Shown here: one piece after another, positions 8,083 through 15,954 of the stretch
How the letters are laid out: every line of letters starts with the position of its first letter
How positions within the stretch are numbered: position 1 is the first letter of the stretch
Assembly (NCBI GenBank): GCA_030691585.1
Contig: JAUYEC010000085.1
Span: forward strand, 1 to 22,928
DNA from: Candidatus Omnitrophota bacterium
Lineage (GTDB): Bacteria > Omnitrophota > Gorgyraeia > Gygaellales > Profunditerraquicolaceae
DNA: 22,928 nt
Direction: 5' to 3'
The notes under the pieces: model-generated
Databases searched by the model: none
Seen by the model: only the letters and a program-made list of their open reading frames with translations
What the model was told of the DNA's origin: nothing
Program-made: the position numbers and the translations under genes

Positions 8083-9257
8083 TTGAAACACTCCTTAAGT
8101 TCAGTAATCACATATTTTATTTCGCTCTCCGTCATCTGCGGATAAAGCGGTATGATTAAGGTTGTTTCAGCGCACTCTTCGGTAATGGGCAGGCCTATAA
8201 TATTTTTAAATGAGCGGTATGCCGGTTCTTTATGGATCGCCATAATACCCCGTCTTGTGGCCACATCCTTATTTAAAAGCCTGGACATAATTTCATCTCT
8301 TGAAACAGGGCTGCCTTTCTTGACTTTAATAATATATGACTGGTAAGTGTGCCCGTATCCCTTGGCGACTTCGCTTGTTTCTAAATAAGGATGGTTGACG
8401 AATTCATTATTATAAATACCCGCTATTTCTGACCTCTTTTTGAGGATATCTTCTATCTTGGACATCTGCGAGATCCCGACAGCCGCCTGCAGATCCGACA
8501 TCCTGAAGTTGTAACCGATACCCGGGTAACTCTCGAAAATGACACGCTTAGACTCATGCCGCGCCCGGTCCGGGACGGTCATGCAATGCTGCCTGAGGCT
8601 TCTGATGATCTGGGCATATTCCTTGGAGCCGGTGGTGACCATGCCGCCTTCTCCTGTGGTAATTATTTTTCTTGGATGAAAACTAAAACACGCCATATGC
8701 GTTTGGCCGCCGATCTTCCTGCCCTTATACCCGGAACCCACGGCGCAGGCCGCGTCCTCTACCACGCATAGCCCGTATTTTCCTGCCAGCGCTAGAATAG
8801 AATCCATATCTGCGGGCAGGCCCACCTGATGAACCGGCATTATGGCTTTTAATCTGTTAGATGTAGCATTGTTGATCAATTCTTTTTTTGAATTTAAGGT
8901 GTACCCCGACCGGATGACCTTAGCGATAGAATCAACGGAAATGTTATAGCTATGCCCGTCAATATCGGCAAATACCGGCGTTGCGCCTGTATGCGCCACC
9001 GCGTTAGCAGTGGCTATAAAGGAATACGACGGCACTATTACGTCATCCCCCCTGCCTATGTTCAGGCATTTAAGAGCAAGGAAAAGGGCTGTGGTGCAAG
9101 AACTGACGGCGACCGCATATCCGGCATTAAGGTATTGCGCGAATTTTTCCTCGAACTGTGTAACCTTTGGCCCTTGAGTCAACCAGCCGGAGCGCAGCAC
9201 CTCAAGAACGGATGCTTCCTCTTGAAAATCAAGATATGGTTTGGTGATGGGGATCAT
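8079..9257 (-). CDS. DegT/DnrJ/EryC1/StrS-family PLP aminotransferase
   Basis: This 392-residue PLP enzyme transfers an amino group, usually from glutamate, to a keto nucleotide sugar. Visible family landmarks are the N-terminal GWLTQGP (24-30), the PLP-phosphate loop SSCTTAL (52-58), VEDAA with D168 pairing the pyridine nitrogen, and the Schiff-base lysine K197 in SFHPRKIITTGEGGM. It ends MTESEIKYVITELKECFK. With the Gfo/Idh dehydrogenase and N-acetyltransferase just upstream it would supply the amine in a keto-amine-acetamide sequence, as WbpE/WlbC do. A 4-amino product made from an SDR-derived 4-keto sugar is the alternative. ATGA overlaps link it to both neighbours, and GGAG lies five bases before its ATG. 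Confidence 0.9.
   Translation of the reverse strand: MIPITKPYLDFQEEASVLEVLRSGWLTQGPKVTQFEEKFAQYLNAGYAVAVSSCTTALFLALKCLNIGRGDDVIVPSYSFIATANAVAHTGATPVFADIDGHSYNISVDSIAKVIRSGYTLNSKKELINNATSNRLKAIMPVHQVGLPADMDSILALAGKYGLCVVEDAACAVGSGYKGRKIGGQTHMACFSFHPRKIITTGEGGMVTTGSKEYAQIIRSLRQHCMTVPDRARHESKRVIFESYPGIGYNFRMSDLQAAVGISQMSKIEDILKKRSEIAGIYNNEFVNHPYLETSEVAKGYGHTYQSYIIKVKKGSPVSRDEIMSRLLNKDVATRRGIMAIHKEPAYRSFKNIIGLPITEECAETTLIIPLYPQMTESEIKYVITELKECFK
8091..8096 (-). promoter_or_regulatory. Ribosome binding site deciding the start of the acyltransferase at 8082
   Basis: AAGGAG on the minus strand lies eight bases before the ATG at 8082. It adjoins the competing GTG at 8091, so it can only serve the ATG. 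The site is inside the 3' end of the aminotransferase gene. Confidence 0.75.
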
Positions 9258-10243
9258 GTTTTCTCCACTGTCTTAGCGGTCAATAGATCAAGCCACTCGA
9301 CTAATTTGTGCAAGCCTGCAGTCAACTCGACGGCAGCTTCAAATTTTAATAACTCCTTTGCCTTAGAAATATGCGCTATGCGCTTTCTTACTTCGACTTT
9401 TTTGCGCGTTTCAGGGACGGGAATATATTCCGGCACTAGATCAACCCGCATTACTTCCAATAATAAAAGGCACAATTCTTCCAGTGATGTCTCGGTCCCG
9501 CTGCCTATATTAAAGACCTGGTCAGATACATCGGCGGTTAAACCAAGGATCGAGGCGCGGGCCACGTCTTCAACATATACAAAATCCATGGTCTGTTTAC
9601 CGTCGCCATAGATCAACGGGCGTTTGCCTTCCTTTATCGCGTGGTACCACCGGATAAGGACCTCGGTGTATTTGCCGTGCACATCCATTCTCGGGCCGTA
9701 AATATTAAAATAACGAAAAGCATTATAATTCAAGCCCGACATATCATTAAATGAACGAAGCATCAACTCATTGGCCAATTTCAAAGCCCCATAAAGGGTA
9801 CGGTTACTATACGGATGGTGGTCTTCCCTTGTCGGGAATATATCCGCCTGTCCGTATACCGAGGCCGAGGATGCCGCAATCAGCTTCTTTACATGATTAG
9901 CCAGGCAGCAATCAATGACGTTAAATGTCCCGTTGCACATAACCTCAACGGCTTCTCTTGGATTTGCCGCGCAATGAGTTATGCGTAATGCAGCCATATG
10001 AAAACAATAATCCACTCCGCCCATAAGCCTATTCAAAAGTTCGGCATCGCGTATGTCGCCTTCGACAAGCTTTACTTTATTACTCTGCAGCGCTTGGGTA
10101 ATATTATCTTTTGAGCCGCGGACAAAATTATCCAAAATGATGATCTCTCCGGCGCCCTGCTCTAAAAGCCGGTCCACGATAAATGACCCCACAAAACCGG
10201 CGCCGCCCGTAACCATGATCCTGCTGTTTGCTATTTTATTCAT
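9254..10243 (-). CDS. NAD-dependent sugar epimerase/dehydratase (extended SDR)
   Basis: This 329-residue extended SDR protein has the Rossmann loop TGGAGFVG at 12-19, the catalytic Ser region AASSAS at 123-128, and the Tyr-Lys pair Y151/K155 in LYGALK. C-terminal substrate elements include FNIYGPRMD and the MDFVYVEDVA segment near 219-228. It resembles GalE/WbpP-type nucleotide-sugar 4-epimerases more than 4,6-dehydratases: no TDE/TxxE signature of RmlB-like dehydratases is seen at the catalytic Ser position, and the length fits an epimerase. It probably alters the stereochemistry of a UDP-sugar in the same pathway as the flanking genes. The ATG at 10243 overlaps the upstream gene by eight bases and has GAGG seven bases before it. 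The stop overlaps the aminotransferase start as ATGA. Confidence 0.85.
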   Translation of the reverse strand: MNKIANSRIMVTGGAGFVGSFIVDRLLEQGAGEIIILDNFVRGSKDNITQALQSNKVKLVEGDIRDAELLNRLMGGVDYCFHMAALRITHCAANPREAVEVMCNGTFNVIDCCLANHVKKLIAASSASVYGQADIFPTREDHHPYSNRTLYGALKLANELMLRSFNDMSGLNYNAFRYFNIYGPRMDVHGKYTEVLIRWYHAIKEGKRPLIYGDGKQTMDFVYVEDVARASILGLTADVSDQVFNIGSGTETSLEELCLLLLEVMRVDLVPEYIPVPETRKKVEVRKRIAHISKAKELLKFEAAVELTAGLHKLVEWLDLLTAKTVEKT

Positions 10244-10718
10244 TGATCACCCTCAACTTTTTCGCGGGGTTACCTGCCCAGATCTGTTTGGGCGGGACGT
10301 TTTTTGTGACAACGCTGCCTGCGCCGATAATCGAGCCGTCCCCGATATTGATGTTGCCCAGGATAGTCGCGTTGCTTCCGATAGAAACATTATTGCCTAT
10401 CTTTGTTTTAACGAATCTGACTGACCAGTCTTTCTCCGTTTGCAGGCTTCCGTCCGGGTTCGCTGCCCCGGGATAATTATCATTAATAAACATAACACCG
10501 TGGCCGATAAAGCAATTATCGCCGATAGTGACCCCGTCGCAAACAAAAGTATGCGAAGATATTTTGCAATTTTTTCCGACCACGGCGTTTTTCTGGATCT
10601 CCACGAACGCGCCGATCTTGGTATTGCCGCCAATACTGCATTTATAAAGATTAACGAATTTTGAAAGCTTAACGCCTTTACCTAATTTAACACCGGATAC
10701 ACAGGCAAGTTGTTTCAT
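10236..10718 (-). CDS. Left-handed beta-helix sugar N-acetyltransferase (WbpD/WlbB-like)
   Basis: This 160-residue hexapeptide-repeat acyltransferase has repeated [IV]G-x4 steps from about 10 to 70 and from 105 to 140, a loop with FINDNYP near 78-83, and the terminal NVPPKQIWAGNPAK segment that closes the helix and binds acetyl-CoA. The ND-x-x-P-type loop and overall length match the WlbB/WbpD/QdtC group, which acetylate the 3-amino group of nucleotide sugars (family knowledge). Its ATGA overlap with the Gfo/Idh dehydrogenase and the aminotransferase two genes on fit a 3-keto, 3-amino, 3-acetamido route. Its stop lies inside the next gene (8-base overlap). An O-acetyltransferase acting on the finished glycan is the alternative. 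Confidence 0.82.
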   Translation of the reverse strand: MKQLACVSGVKLGKGVKLSKFVNLYKCSIGGNTKIGAFVEIQKNAVVGKNCKISSHTFVCDGVTIGDNCFIGHGVMFINDNYPGAANPDGSLQTEKDWSVRFVKTKIGNNVSIGSNATILGNINIGDGSIIGAGSVVTKNVPPKQIWAGNPAKKLRVINE

Positions 10719-11719
10719 AGTTTAACCAGCTTTCCTTTCATTTTCATGGCCTTATCCGCCGCCGTTAACATTTTTACGATACGCAGCCCCGCGCGGCCGT
10801 CGTTAATGGGAATCTCATTATTTAATACGCACTTGACGAAATATTGAGTTTCATATTTCAGGGCTTCGGCACGGTCGATCCTGGGTGCCAGCATATCTCC
10901 CGAACGGTAATCTACCAGCAATTTATACAGCCCTTTTCTGTTCTGTATTTTTATCCCCTTATCGTAGATCTTGATCTTTTCATCCGATTCAAGGTCGTTC
11001 CAGGCAAGCATCTTCTTTGAGCCGCCGATCAGCGTTGTCCTTATCTTAACGGGCGAGAGCCAATTGATATTGAAGTGAGCGATCAAATTGCTCCTGAAGA
11101 ACGCCGTGATATACGCTATGTTCTCCAGCCCCCTGCCGAAGTGGTCCCTTCCCGTGGCCGATACGGCCTCGGGCTTTTCCTTGACAAGATAATCCAGGAT
11201 CGACATATCGTGCGGAGCAAGGTCCCACAAGACATTAGTATCGTGCTGGAACAACCCCAGGTTCACCCTCGTGGAATCATAATAATACAGCTTTCCAAGC
11301 ATATCCTTATCGATAACTTCCTTTATTTTTCTTACGGCTCCCGTAAAAAGAAAAGTGTGATCGACCATGATCTTTAATCTTTTTTTATCTGCCAGGGCGA
11401 TCAATTCCTCCGCCTCTTTGACCGTAGAGGTAAAGGGTTTTTCTATAAAAACATGTTTGCCGTTGCGGAGCGCGCTTTTAGCTATTTTGTAATGCATAGA
11501 CAGAGGGGTCACCACGGCTACCGCGTCGATGCCGGGACCGGAGGTCATTTGGGCAAAATCCTTAAAACAGCATAGATGAGGAAAATCCTTTTTTGCCGAT
11601 TTTAAGGCGCCCGCGTCGAGGTCGCAAACCGATGTTACCAAAGCGCCTTCGGCCGCGCTGAAGTTGCGCACAATGTTGGGGCCCCAATAACCGTAACCGC
11701 ACACGCCTATCCTTATCAT
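10715..11719 (-). CDS. Gfo/Idh/MocA-family sugar dehydrogenase (WbpB/WlbA-like)
   Basis: This 334-residue NAD(P)-dependent oxidoreductase has the N-terminal dinucleotide loop GYGYWGPN (8-15), the nicotinamide-side EKP at 93-95 (HVFIEKPF), and the catalytic D166/H170 pair in WDLAPHDMS. In O-antigen clusters such enzymes (WbpB, WlbA) oxidise C3 of UDP-2-acetamido-2-deoxyglucuronate to the 3-keto form ahead of an aminotransferase and an N-acetyltransferase. Both of those partner types follow here within 3.7 kb, which supports a similar role. The UDP-GlcNAc 6-dehydrogenase needed to make the uronate is not in the window, so the exact substrate is uncertain. The ATG is preceded by AAGGAG at five bases, one of the strongest sites in the block. 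The stop overlaps the next start as ATGA. Confidence 0.85.
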   Translation of the reverse strand: MIRIGVCGYGYWGPNIVRNFSAAEGALVTSVCDLDAGALKSAKKDFPHLCCFKDFAQMTSGPGIDAVAVVTPLSMHYKIAKSALRNGKHVFIEKPFTSTVKEAEELIALADKKRLKIMVDHTFLFTGAVRKIKEVIDKDMLGKLYYYDSTRVNLGLFQHDTNVLWDLAPHDMSILDYLVKEKPEAVSATGRDHFGRGLENIAYITAFFRSNLIAHFNINWLSPVKIRTTLIGGSKKMLAWNDLESDEKIKIYDKGIKIQNRKGLYKLLVDYRSGDMLAPRIDRAEALKYETQYFVKCVLNNEIPINDGRAGLRIVKMLTAADKAMKMKGKLVKL

Positions 11720-11724
11720 CTATG

Positions 11725-11730
11725 CTCCTT
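11725..11730 (-). promoter_or_regulatory. Strong ribosome binding site of the Gfo/Idh dehydrogenase
   Basis: AAGGAG on the minus strand lies five bases before the ATG at 11719, in a 31-base gap. With one of the few real gaps in the block and a near-consensus site, this gene can be translated independently of its upstream neighbour, which suits the first gene of the sugar cassette. No promoter could be recognised in the gap. Confidence 0.7.
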
Positions 11731-11750
11731 TTTTGATCCAGACGCGGCCA

Positions 11751-12548
11751 TCAATTGTTCTTTTTGGCGATCAATCTGAAGGAATTCCTTGAAACTGATA
11801 TAAGATCATCCAACATGGCCAGTGTTCCAAGATACATCCCTATGTTATATCCGGAAACACGCACCAATTTCAGTCCATTCGATCCTATTAATTCTTTAAT
11901 ACTGCCGAGATCGAGCCCGTTGGTCCCGGCCGCGTTACAGTGATAATCCGAATAAGTGTAGTCTATGCCGTGGTCAAACAATATCTTTTTATTCCCGTGC
12001 ATAAGAATATAGAGCTTTTTATCCATCCAGAGCAGGCATTTCCTGATAAATCCGTAATATTTATTCGGCTTATCCTTGTGGATGCCGTCCACTAAATAAA
12101 GCATGCCGCCCCCAGAAAGGCGGCGCATCGCCAAAGATATGGTATCAAGATAATCCGGCATATGGTGCAGGACAGCGTTTATTGTAATGATATCGTATTT
12201 ATCGCTGCCACCCTGAAGGAAGCGGTCGATATTCACGCAAAAGGTATTAAGATTATTTTTGTCGGTCATTTTTTTATTCATCTCTTCCAACATCTCTGCC
12301 GACAGATCGACGGCAGTCACCTCGCAGCCGGCATCAAGCAGGCGGCGGGTTACATTTCCGGTGCCGCAGCCCAGGTCACAGGCCTTTTTTCCTGGAGCCA
12401 ATCTGAGTATTCTTTGTATATCCCCATTTAATAAATACTGTGCGTACCAATTCTTACCGAAAGTATGGATGATATCGTATAGACCAGCCTCTTTCTTATG
12501 CACATCTATGTTAGCAGCTATTATCAAATCGTAGAAAGTTTTATCCAT
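11751..12548 (-). CDS. Class I SAM-dependent methyltransferase
   Basis: This is a 265-residue methyltransferase with a canonical SAM-binding motif I (ACDLGCGTGN at 56-65), the acidic VDLSAEML strand-2 end at 80-87, and an INAVLHHMPD element downstream, as in the Methyltransf_11/25 families. The C-terminal half has an inserted stretch with YYGFIRKCLLWMDKK and ends in KKNN. The ATG at 12548 is preferred: it follows the radical SAM stop by two bases, with GGAT shortly upstream. A TTG at 12590 would add 14 residues and overlap the previous gene by 40 bases without a good ribosome site. The close coupling with the radical SAM gene suggests that the two act on the same product. The acceptor atom and substrate cannot be told from sequence. 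Confidence 0.87.
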   Translation of the reverse strand: MDKTFYDLIIAANIDVHKKEAGLYDIIHTFGKNWYAQYLLNGDIQRILRLAPGKKACDLGCGTGNVTRRLLDAGCEVTAVDLSAEMLEEMNKKMTDKNNLNTFCVNIDRFLQGGSDKYDIITINAVLHHMPDYLDTISLAMRRLSGGGMLYLVDGIHKDKPNKYYGFIRKCLLWMDKKLYILMHGNKKILFDHGIDYTYSDYHCNAAGTNGLDLGSIKELIGSNGLKLVRVSGYNIGMYLGTLAMLDDLISVSRNSFRLIAKKNN

Positions 12549-12550
12549 CG

Positions 12551-14074
12551 CTAGATCCAGCGCGAGAACTTCCTTCGTATGGTTACCCAATCTTTTTTCT
12601 TAATATCTTTCAACCCTTCGGCCAAAATAATTTTGAGCCGTTTCTTTTTTAATAAAAGAGAATTAATCTTCAAAAAAGCATATATTAACCGGCTTATTTT
12701 TAATCTCCGCGCCGTAGAATTCGTCAACCAGGACATTGTCTTAGGCGGTATTCTGGCCCCATAAAAAGCGTATTCATTGAGCAAAAAGAAAAGTTTGTTC
12801 AAATATGTCTTTTTGCAGCTATAAAAATAATAGTCTTTGCTATAGATGCTTTGCAGCTCATCGGCCAATTTGCCTTCTGTTTTGGCTAATTCATACAAAC
12901 CCGTGCCTGGATAAAAAGTCAGGGAATATGTATTCAATTGAAACGGGCCCGGGAACCTTGATAAAAACATCAGCGTCTGGCTTAATTCTTCCTCTGTTTC
13001 CCACGGGTTATCAAGGAGGATATCATAGTGCGGCATGCGGATCCTATCCTTAAATTCATTTATCAGATTAACCGCAATTTCTACCTGCTGATTGGTGTGG
13101 TGGCGGTTATATAATCTTTTTATGCGCTCGCTGGCTGTTTGTATGCCCATCTTCAGCGATACCAGCCCCGCGTCTACAAGAAACGATAATTTGTTCCTGT
13201 TGAGTGTCGAGGGAGTTGCCCCGCCGTCTATGCTGAATGGCAGCCCAACATTTTCTTTATATTGCCTGCAAAAGTCCTCAATTTCCTTATCAGAATATAT
13301 CAAGAAGGCATCGTCAATGAATGTTATTTTTTTTATAAAGGGAAATTTGTTCTTTCTTTCTGCCAATTCTTTAATTATGTTATCCGCGGTCCTTTTCCTC
13401 ACCGGGTTCTGCCCGGGATTCATTTTATTAAAAGTAAAATTACAGCAATATGTGCATCCAAAGGGGCATCCCCTGGTAGGCATAGTCGTATAGGCCCCGA
13501 GCAGATCCGCGTCTAACACAGAGGCGTCCATCTTTCGGACGGCCCCGTCGCTGAGCACATAATGGCCTTCATAATCGTAGTCCTGAAATGGAAGAATATT
13601 CAGGTCCTGGATCAAGCGGCGGTTAGGATTTCTAATAATTTGATTTTTATCGTTAAACCAAATGCCCTGGATCCCGTAATAATTCCGCCCATCTGAGAGG
13701 CTATCCGCTAATTCAACTAAAGTTTCCTCGCCTTCCCCTATGCAGACTATATCCGCATATTTGAGGCATTCTTCGGGGCGTATAGTCGGATGAACTCCCC
13801 CCCAGGCTATCGGAACACCGCCGTCTTTCTTTAGGGCCCGCGTAATCTGGATTGCGTTTTCAAAAAAATTTGTCGTCAATGATACCCCTATCAGATCTGA
13901 TTCTTTCGATAATTTCGCGACTTCAGTCAACGTTCCTTGGTCGTACCTGCTTGTGAAATGTTTAGGCAAAAAAATAATCTGTACAAAGTGCCCCCTCGCC
14001 TTAAGGCACGCCGACAAACATCTTACCCCAAAGGCCTTAAGATCTGGAAATAAAGATATCAGGGTTATTTTCAT
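12551..14074 (-). CDS. B12-binding radical SAM protein, methyltransferase-linked group
   Basis: This complete 507-residue protein starts MKITLISLFPDLKAFG, a typical first strand of the B12-binding domain, which runs to about 130 with AWGGVHP at 90-96 and GEGEET at 113-118. No DxHxxG motif is seen. The radical SAM domain has canonical cysteines C203, C207 and C210 in TRGCPFGCTYC. Unlike the FYxRP group it has VGLPF in the middle of the barrel and MGIQTASE in place of an ESG strand. The last ~90 residues are rich in Lys and Leu and lack FYxRP. The site before the ATG is weak (GATAGAG). Its stop is followed after two bases by a methyltransferase start, so the two are likely translated together. 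The reaction is unknown. Confidence 0.9.
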   Translation of the reverse strand: MKITLISLFPDLKAFGVRCLSACLKARGHFVQIIFLPKHFTSRYDQGTLTEVAKLSKESDLIGVSLTTNFFENAIQITRALKKDGGVPIAWGGVHPTIRPEECLKYADIVCIGEGEETLVELADSLSDGRNYYGIQGIWFNDKNQIIRNPNRRLIQDLNILPFQDYDYEGHYVLSDGAVRKMDASVLDADLLGAYTTMPTRGCPFGCTYCCNFTFNKMNPGQNPVRKRTADNIIKELAERKNKFPFIKKITFIDDAFLIYSDKEIEDFCRQYKENVGLPFSIDGGATPSTLNRNKLSFLVDAGLVSLKMGIQTASERIKRLYNRHHTNQQVEIAVNLINEFKDRIRMPHYDILLDNPWETEEELSQTLMFLSRFPGPFQLNTYSLTFYPGTGLYELAKTEGKLADELQSIYSKDYYFYSCKKTYLNKLFFLLNEYAFYGARIPPKTMSWLTNSTARRLKISRLIYAFLKINSLLLKKKRLKIILAEGLKDIKKKDWVTIRRKFSRWI

Positions 14075-14111
14075 CTCTATCGTTTAGTATTGGTAAACTG
14101 TTTTTATGCTT

Positions 14112-15020
14112 TTAAACCTTAATAATCTCAACTTCTAAATTATCCCCTTCAACAAATAAATTCAACAGGTTCATAAACGGCAAAGCGATTATCCCTATCA
14201 GGCGGTGTATTATTAATTTAGCGTCCGAAAACCTGTATGACGGGTTGTTCTTGTTGTCCCTTTTTAAGAACTGGACCAATGACGCAAGATAAAGCACAAA
14301 AGAATGATTTTTATGGGATTTCGTTATCTTTAGCCCTCCGGCCTTCTCTATTAATTTCTGCAGGGTCGACAAAGAGAAAAAGTATAAATGAAACGGCAGA
14401 TGCAAAGGATACGCGTGCTCCCTGAAGAACCTATGGCAGGCCCCGTTAAAATTAGGAACGGATATTACAAGCTTTCCGCCAACCTTTAATATCCGCTTTA
14501 TCTCCTGTAATACCTGTAACGGATCGTGCATGTGTTCTAACGCTTGGTTGAGGCGCACGAGATCAAAGCTTGCTTCATCAAAAGACTTGCGGAATACCCC
14601 CCCGGCGTAAACGTTCTCAAACCCCAGCTTCTTCATCCTATTGACGCACTCCTCTTCTATTTCGATCCCGTATACATCCCAATTTTTATTACGCATATAC
14701 TCAAGAAAGAGCCCGTCGCCGAAGCCTATCTCCAGGAATTTATCCCTATTATGGCTTGTTTCATACTTTGTACTGCCTATCGCCTCAACCAGCAGGATCC
14801 GCTTAGACAGCCGGCTTAAGCCTGAAATATCTATATGCAAATGATAACCCGCATAATATTTGCCTATCTCGTCTCTGTCCGGCCGGGGGTTAAGAAACAC
14901 CAGCCCGCAGCCGGCGCACTCCACCAGAGAGAATGTCTTATCCGGATACATAAAACTCCCGGAGCTAAATACCGGCAACAGGACCTTGCCGCCGCAGATA
15001 TTACAGGCTGTATTTTCCAT
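14112..15020 (-). CDS. Class I SAM methyltransferase with Cys4 N-terminal domain
   Basis: This is a 302-residue SAM-dependent methyltransferase. The first 50 residues hold two CxxC pairs (C6/C9 and C35/C38) in a zinc-ribbon-like arrangement that ends in LVFLNPRP. This N-terminus is common on methyltransferases of sugar and antibiotic clusters. Motif I is unusual: FLEIGFGDG at 96-103, where Gly-Phe-Gly-Asp replaces the usual GCGxG-type loop. The acidic residue after strand 2 (YGIEIEEE) and the RLNQALEHMHDP element are retained. The C-terminal part is hydrophobic and may touch the membrane. ATG overlaps the preceding stop by one base. The acceptor could be a nucleotide sugar, the glycan or its lipid carrier. 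A gap of 37 bases follows before the next gene. Confidence 0.85.
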   Translation of the reverse strand: MENTACNICGGKVLLPVFSSGSFMYPDKTFSLVECAGCGLVFLNPRPDRDEIGKYYAGYHLHIDISGLSRLSKRILLVEAIGSTKYETSHNRDKFLEIGFGDGLFLEYMRNKNWDVYGIEIEEECVNRMKKLGFENVYAGGVFRKSFDEASFDLVRLNQALEHMHDPLQVLQEIKRILKVGGKLVISVPNFNGACHRFFREHAYPLHLPFHLYFFSLSTLQKLIEKAGGLKITKSHKNHSFVLYLASLVQFLKRDNKNNPSYRFSDAKLIIHRLIGIIALPFMNLLNLFVEGDNLEVEIIKV

Positions 15021-15952
15021 TATAAATTAATAAGGTTCTTGACGATGAATACCGGCCGCTGCTTAACTTCGTCATAGATCCTGCCGATGTATTCCCCGAT
15101 AACTCCGATGGCAATAAGCTGGATGCCTCCTAAAAACAGGATAGAAACGGCAATGGTAGCGATACCGTATGCCGATGTGCCGTGCACGATGCGCTGATAG
15201 ACAATATAGATTATAAAGAGAAAGCACATGAGCGATATAAAAAACCCGGCGATCAGGGACATCTTTAAGGGAATATCCGAGAAAGAATATATGCCGTCAA
15301 AGGCCAGCCGCATCAACTTCCTGAACCCGTATTTTGGCTTTCCGCTAAACCTGGCATCTCGATCGTATTCGACTCCGGCCTGAGAAAAACCTACCCAGCT
15401 GCGCATTCCTCTTATAAAGCGGTTCCTTTCCGGCATGTTCTTTAATATATCAGACACTTTTTTGTCGATAAGGCAGAAATCACCGGCGTCGAGAGGGATT
15501 TTGATCTTGGCCGTCTTTTCCTGGATCCTGTAGAAGATGAAATAACAACTTCTTTTTAAAAAGGATTCCTTTCTTTTCCTGCGAATACCGTAAACAACGT
15601 TATATCCTTCCTGCCACTTTTTTATAAACTCCGGTATTAACGCGGGCGGGTCCTGGAGGTCGGCATCCAAAATTATCGTCGCCTCACCTTTTGTATACCA
15701 GATACCGGCGCTTACCGCGGCTTGATGGCCGAAATTTCTCGAGAGCTCCACGATCTTCACGTTTTTATCCAAAGCCGCGATCTTACCCAGCAGCCCTGAC
15801 GAGCCGTCGACGCTTCCGTCATTGACATAGATTATTTCATACGGCTTATTCAGGCTGCCCATTACTTTGGCTAAGCGCGCGTGGAGCTCCGGGATATTCT
15901 TCTCTTCGTTATAAATCGGGACCACTACCGAACAATAAGTCAGGTCATCCAT
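15020..15952 (-). CDS. GtrB/ArnC-like polyprenyl-phosphate glycosyltransferase (GT2)
   Basis: This 310-residue family 2 enzyme resembles dolichol/undecaprenyl-phosphate sugar synthases such as GtrB and ArnC, which move a sugar from a nucleotide donor to a polyprenyl phosphate at the cytoplasmic membrane face. It has VVPIYNEEKNI at the N-terminus, VNDGSVDGS near 43-51 and the catalytic DADLQDPP at 96-103. Two C-terminal membrane helices lie at about 230-254 and 264-286, followed by GEYIGRIYDEVKQRP, a hallmark of the GtrB group. The start is ATG two bases after the preceding TAG, and the stop overlaps the next ATG as TAATG. A plausible partner is the GT-C enzyme at 19838-21649, which would use the polyprenyl-linked sugar outside. 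A second enzyme of the same type lies at 4057-5007. Confidence 0.9.
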   Translation of the reverse strand: MDDLTYCSVVVPIYNEEKNIPELHARLAKVMGSLNKPYEIIYVNDGSVDGSSGLLGKIAALDKNVKIVELSRNFGHQAAVSAGIWYTKGEATIILDADLQDPPALIPEFIKKWQEGYNVVYGIRRKRKESFLKRSCYFIFYRIQEKTAKIKIPLDAGDFCLIDKKVSDILKNMPERNRFIRGMRSWVGFSQAGVEYDRDARFSGKPKYGFRKLMRLAFDGIYSFSDIPLKMSLIAGFFISLMCFLFIIYIVYQRIVHGTSAYGIATIAVSILFLGGIQLIAIGVIGEYIGRIYDEVKQRPVFIVKNLINL

Positions 15953-15954
15953 GG

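Noticed and set aside
8952..9611. Plus-strand open frame of 219 codons
   Set aside because: It runs antisense across the aminotransferase and SDR genes, both well supported by catalytic residues, and its product resembles no family.
12549..12590. Longer TTG-initiated start for the methyltransferase at 11751-12548
   Set aside because: It would overlap the radical SAM gene by 40 bases and has no convincing ribosome site. The ATG at 12548 follows the upstream stop by two bases, as elsewhere in the block.
14075..14111. GTTTA/TAAAC palindrome in the 37-base gap
   Set aside because: Five AT-rich pairs around a seven-base loop in a short gap are too weak to call an operator or terminator.
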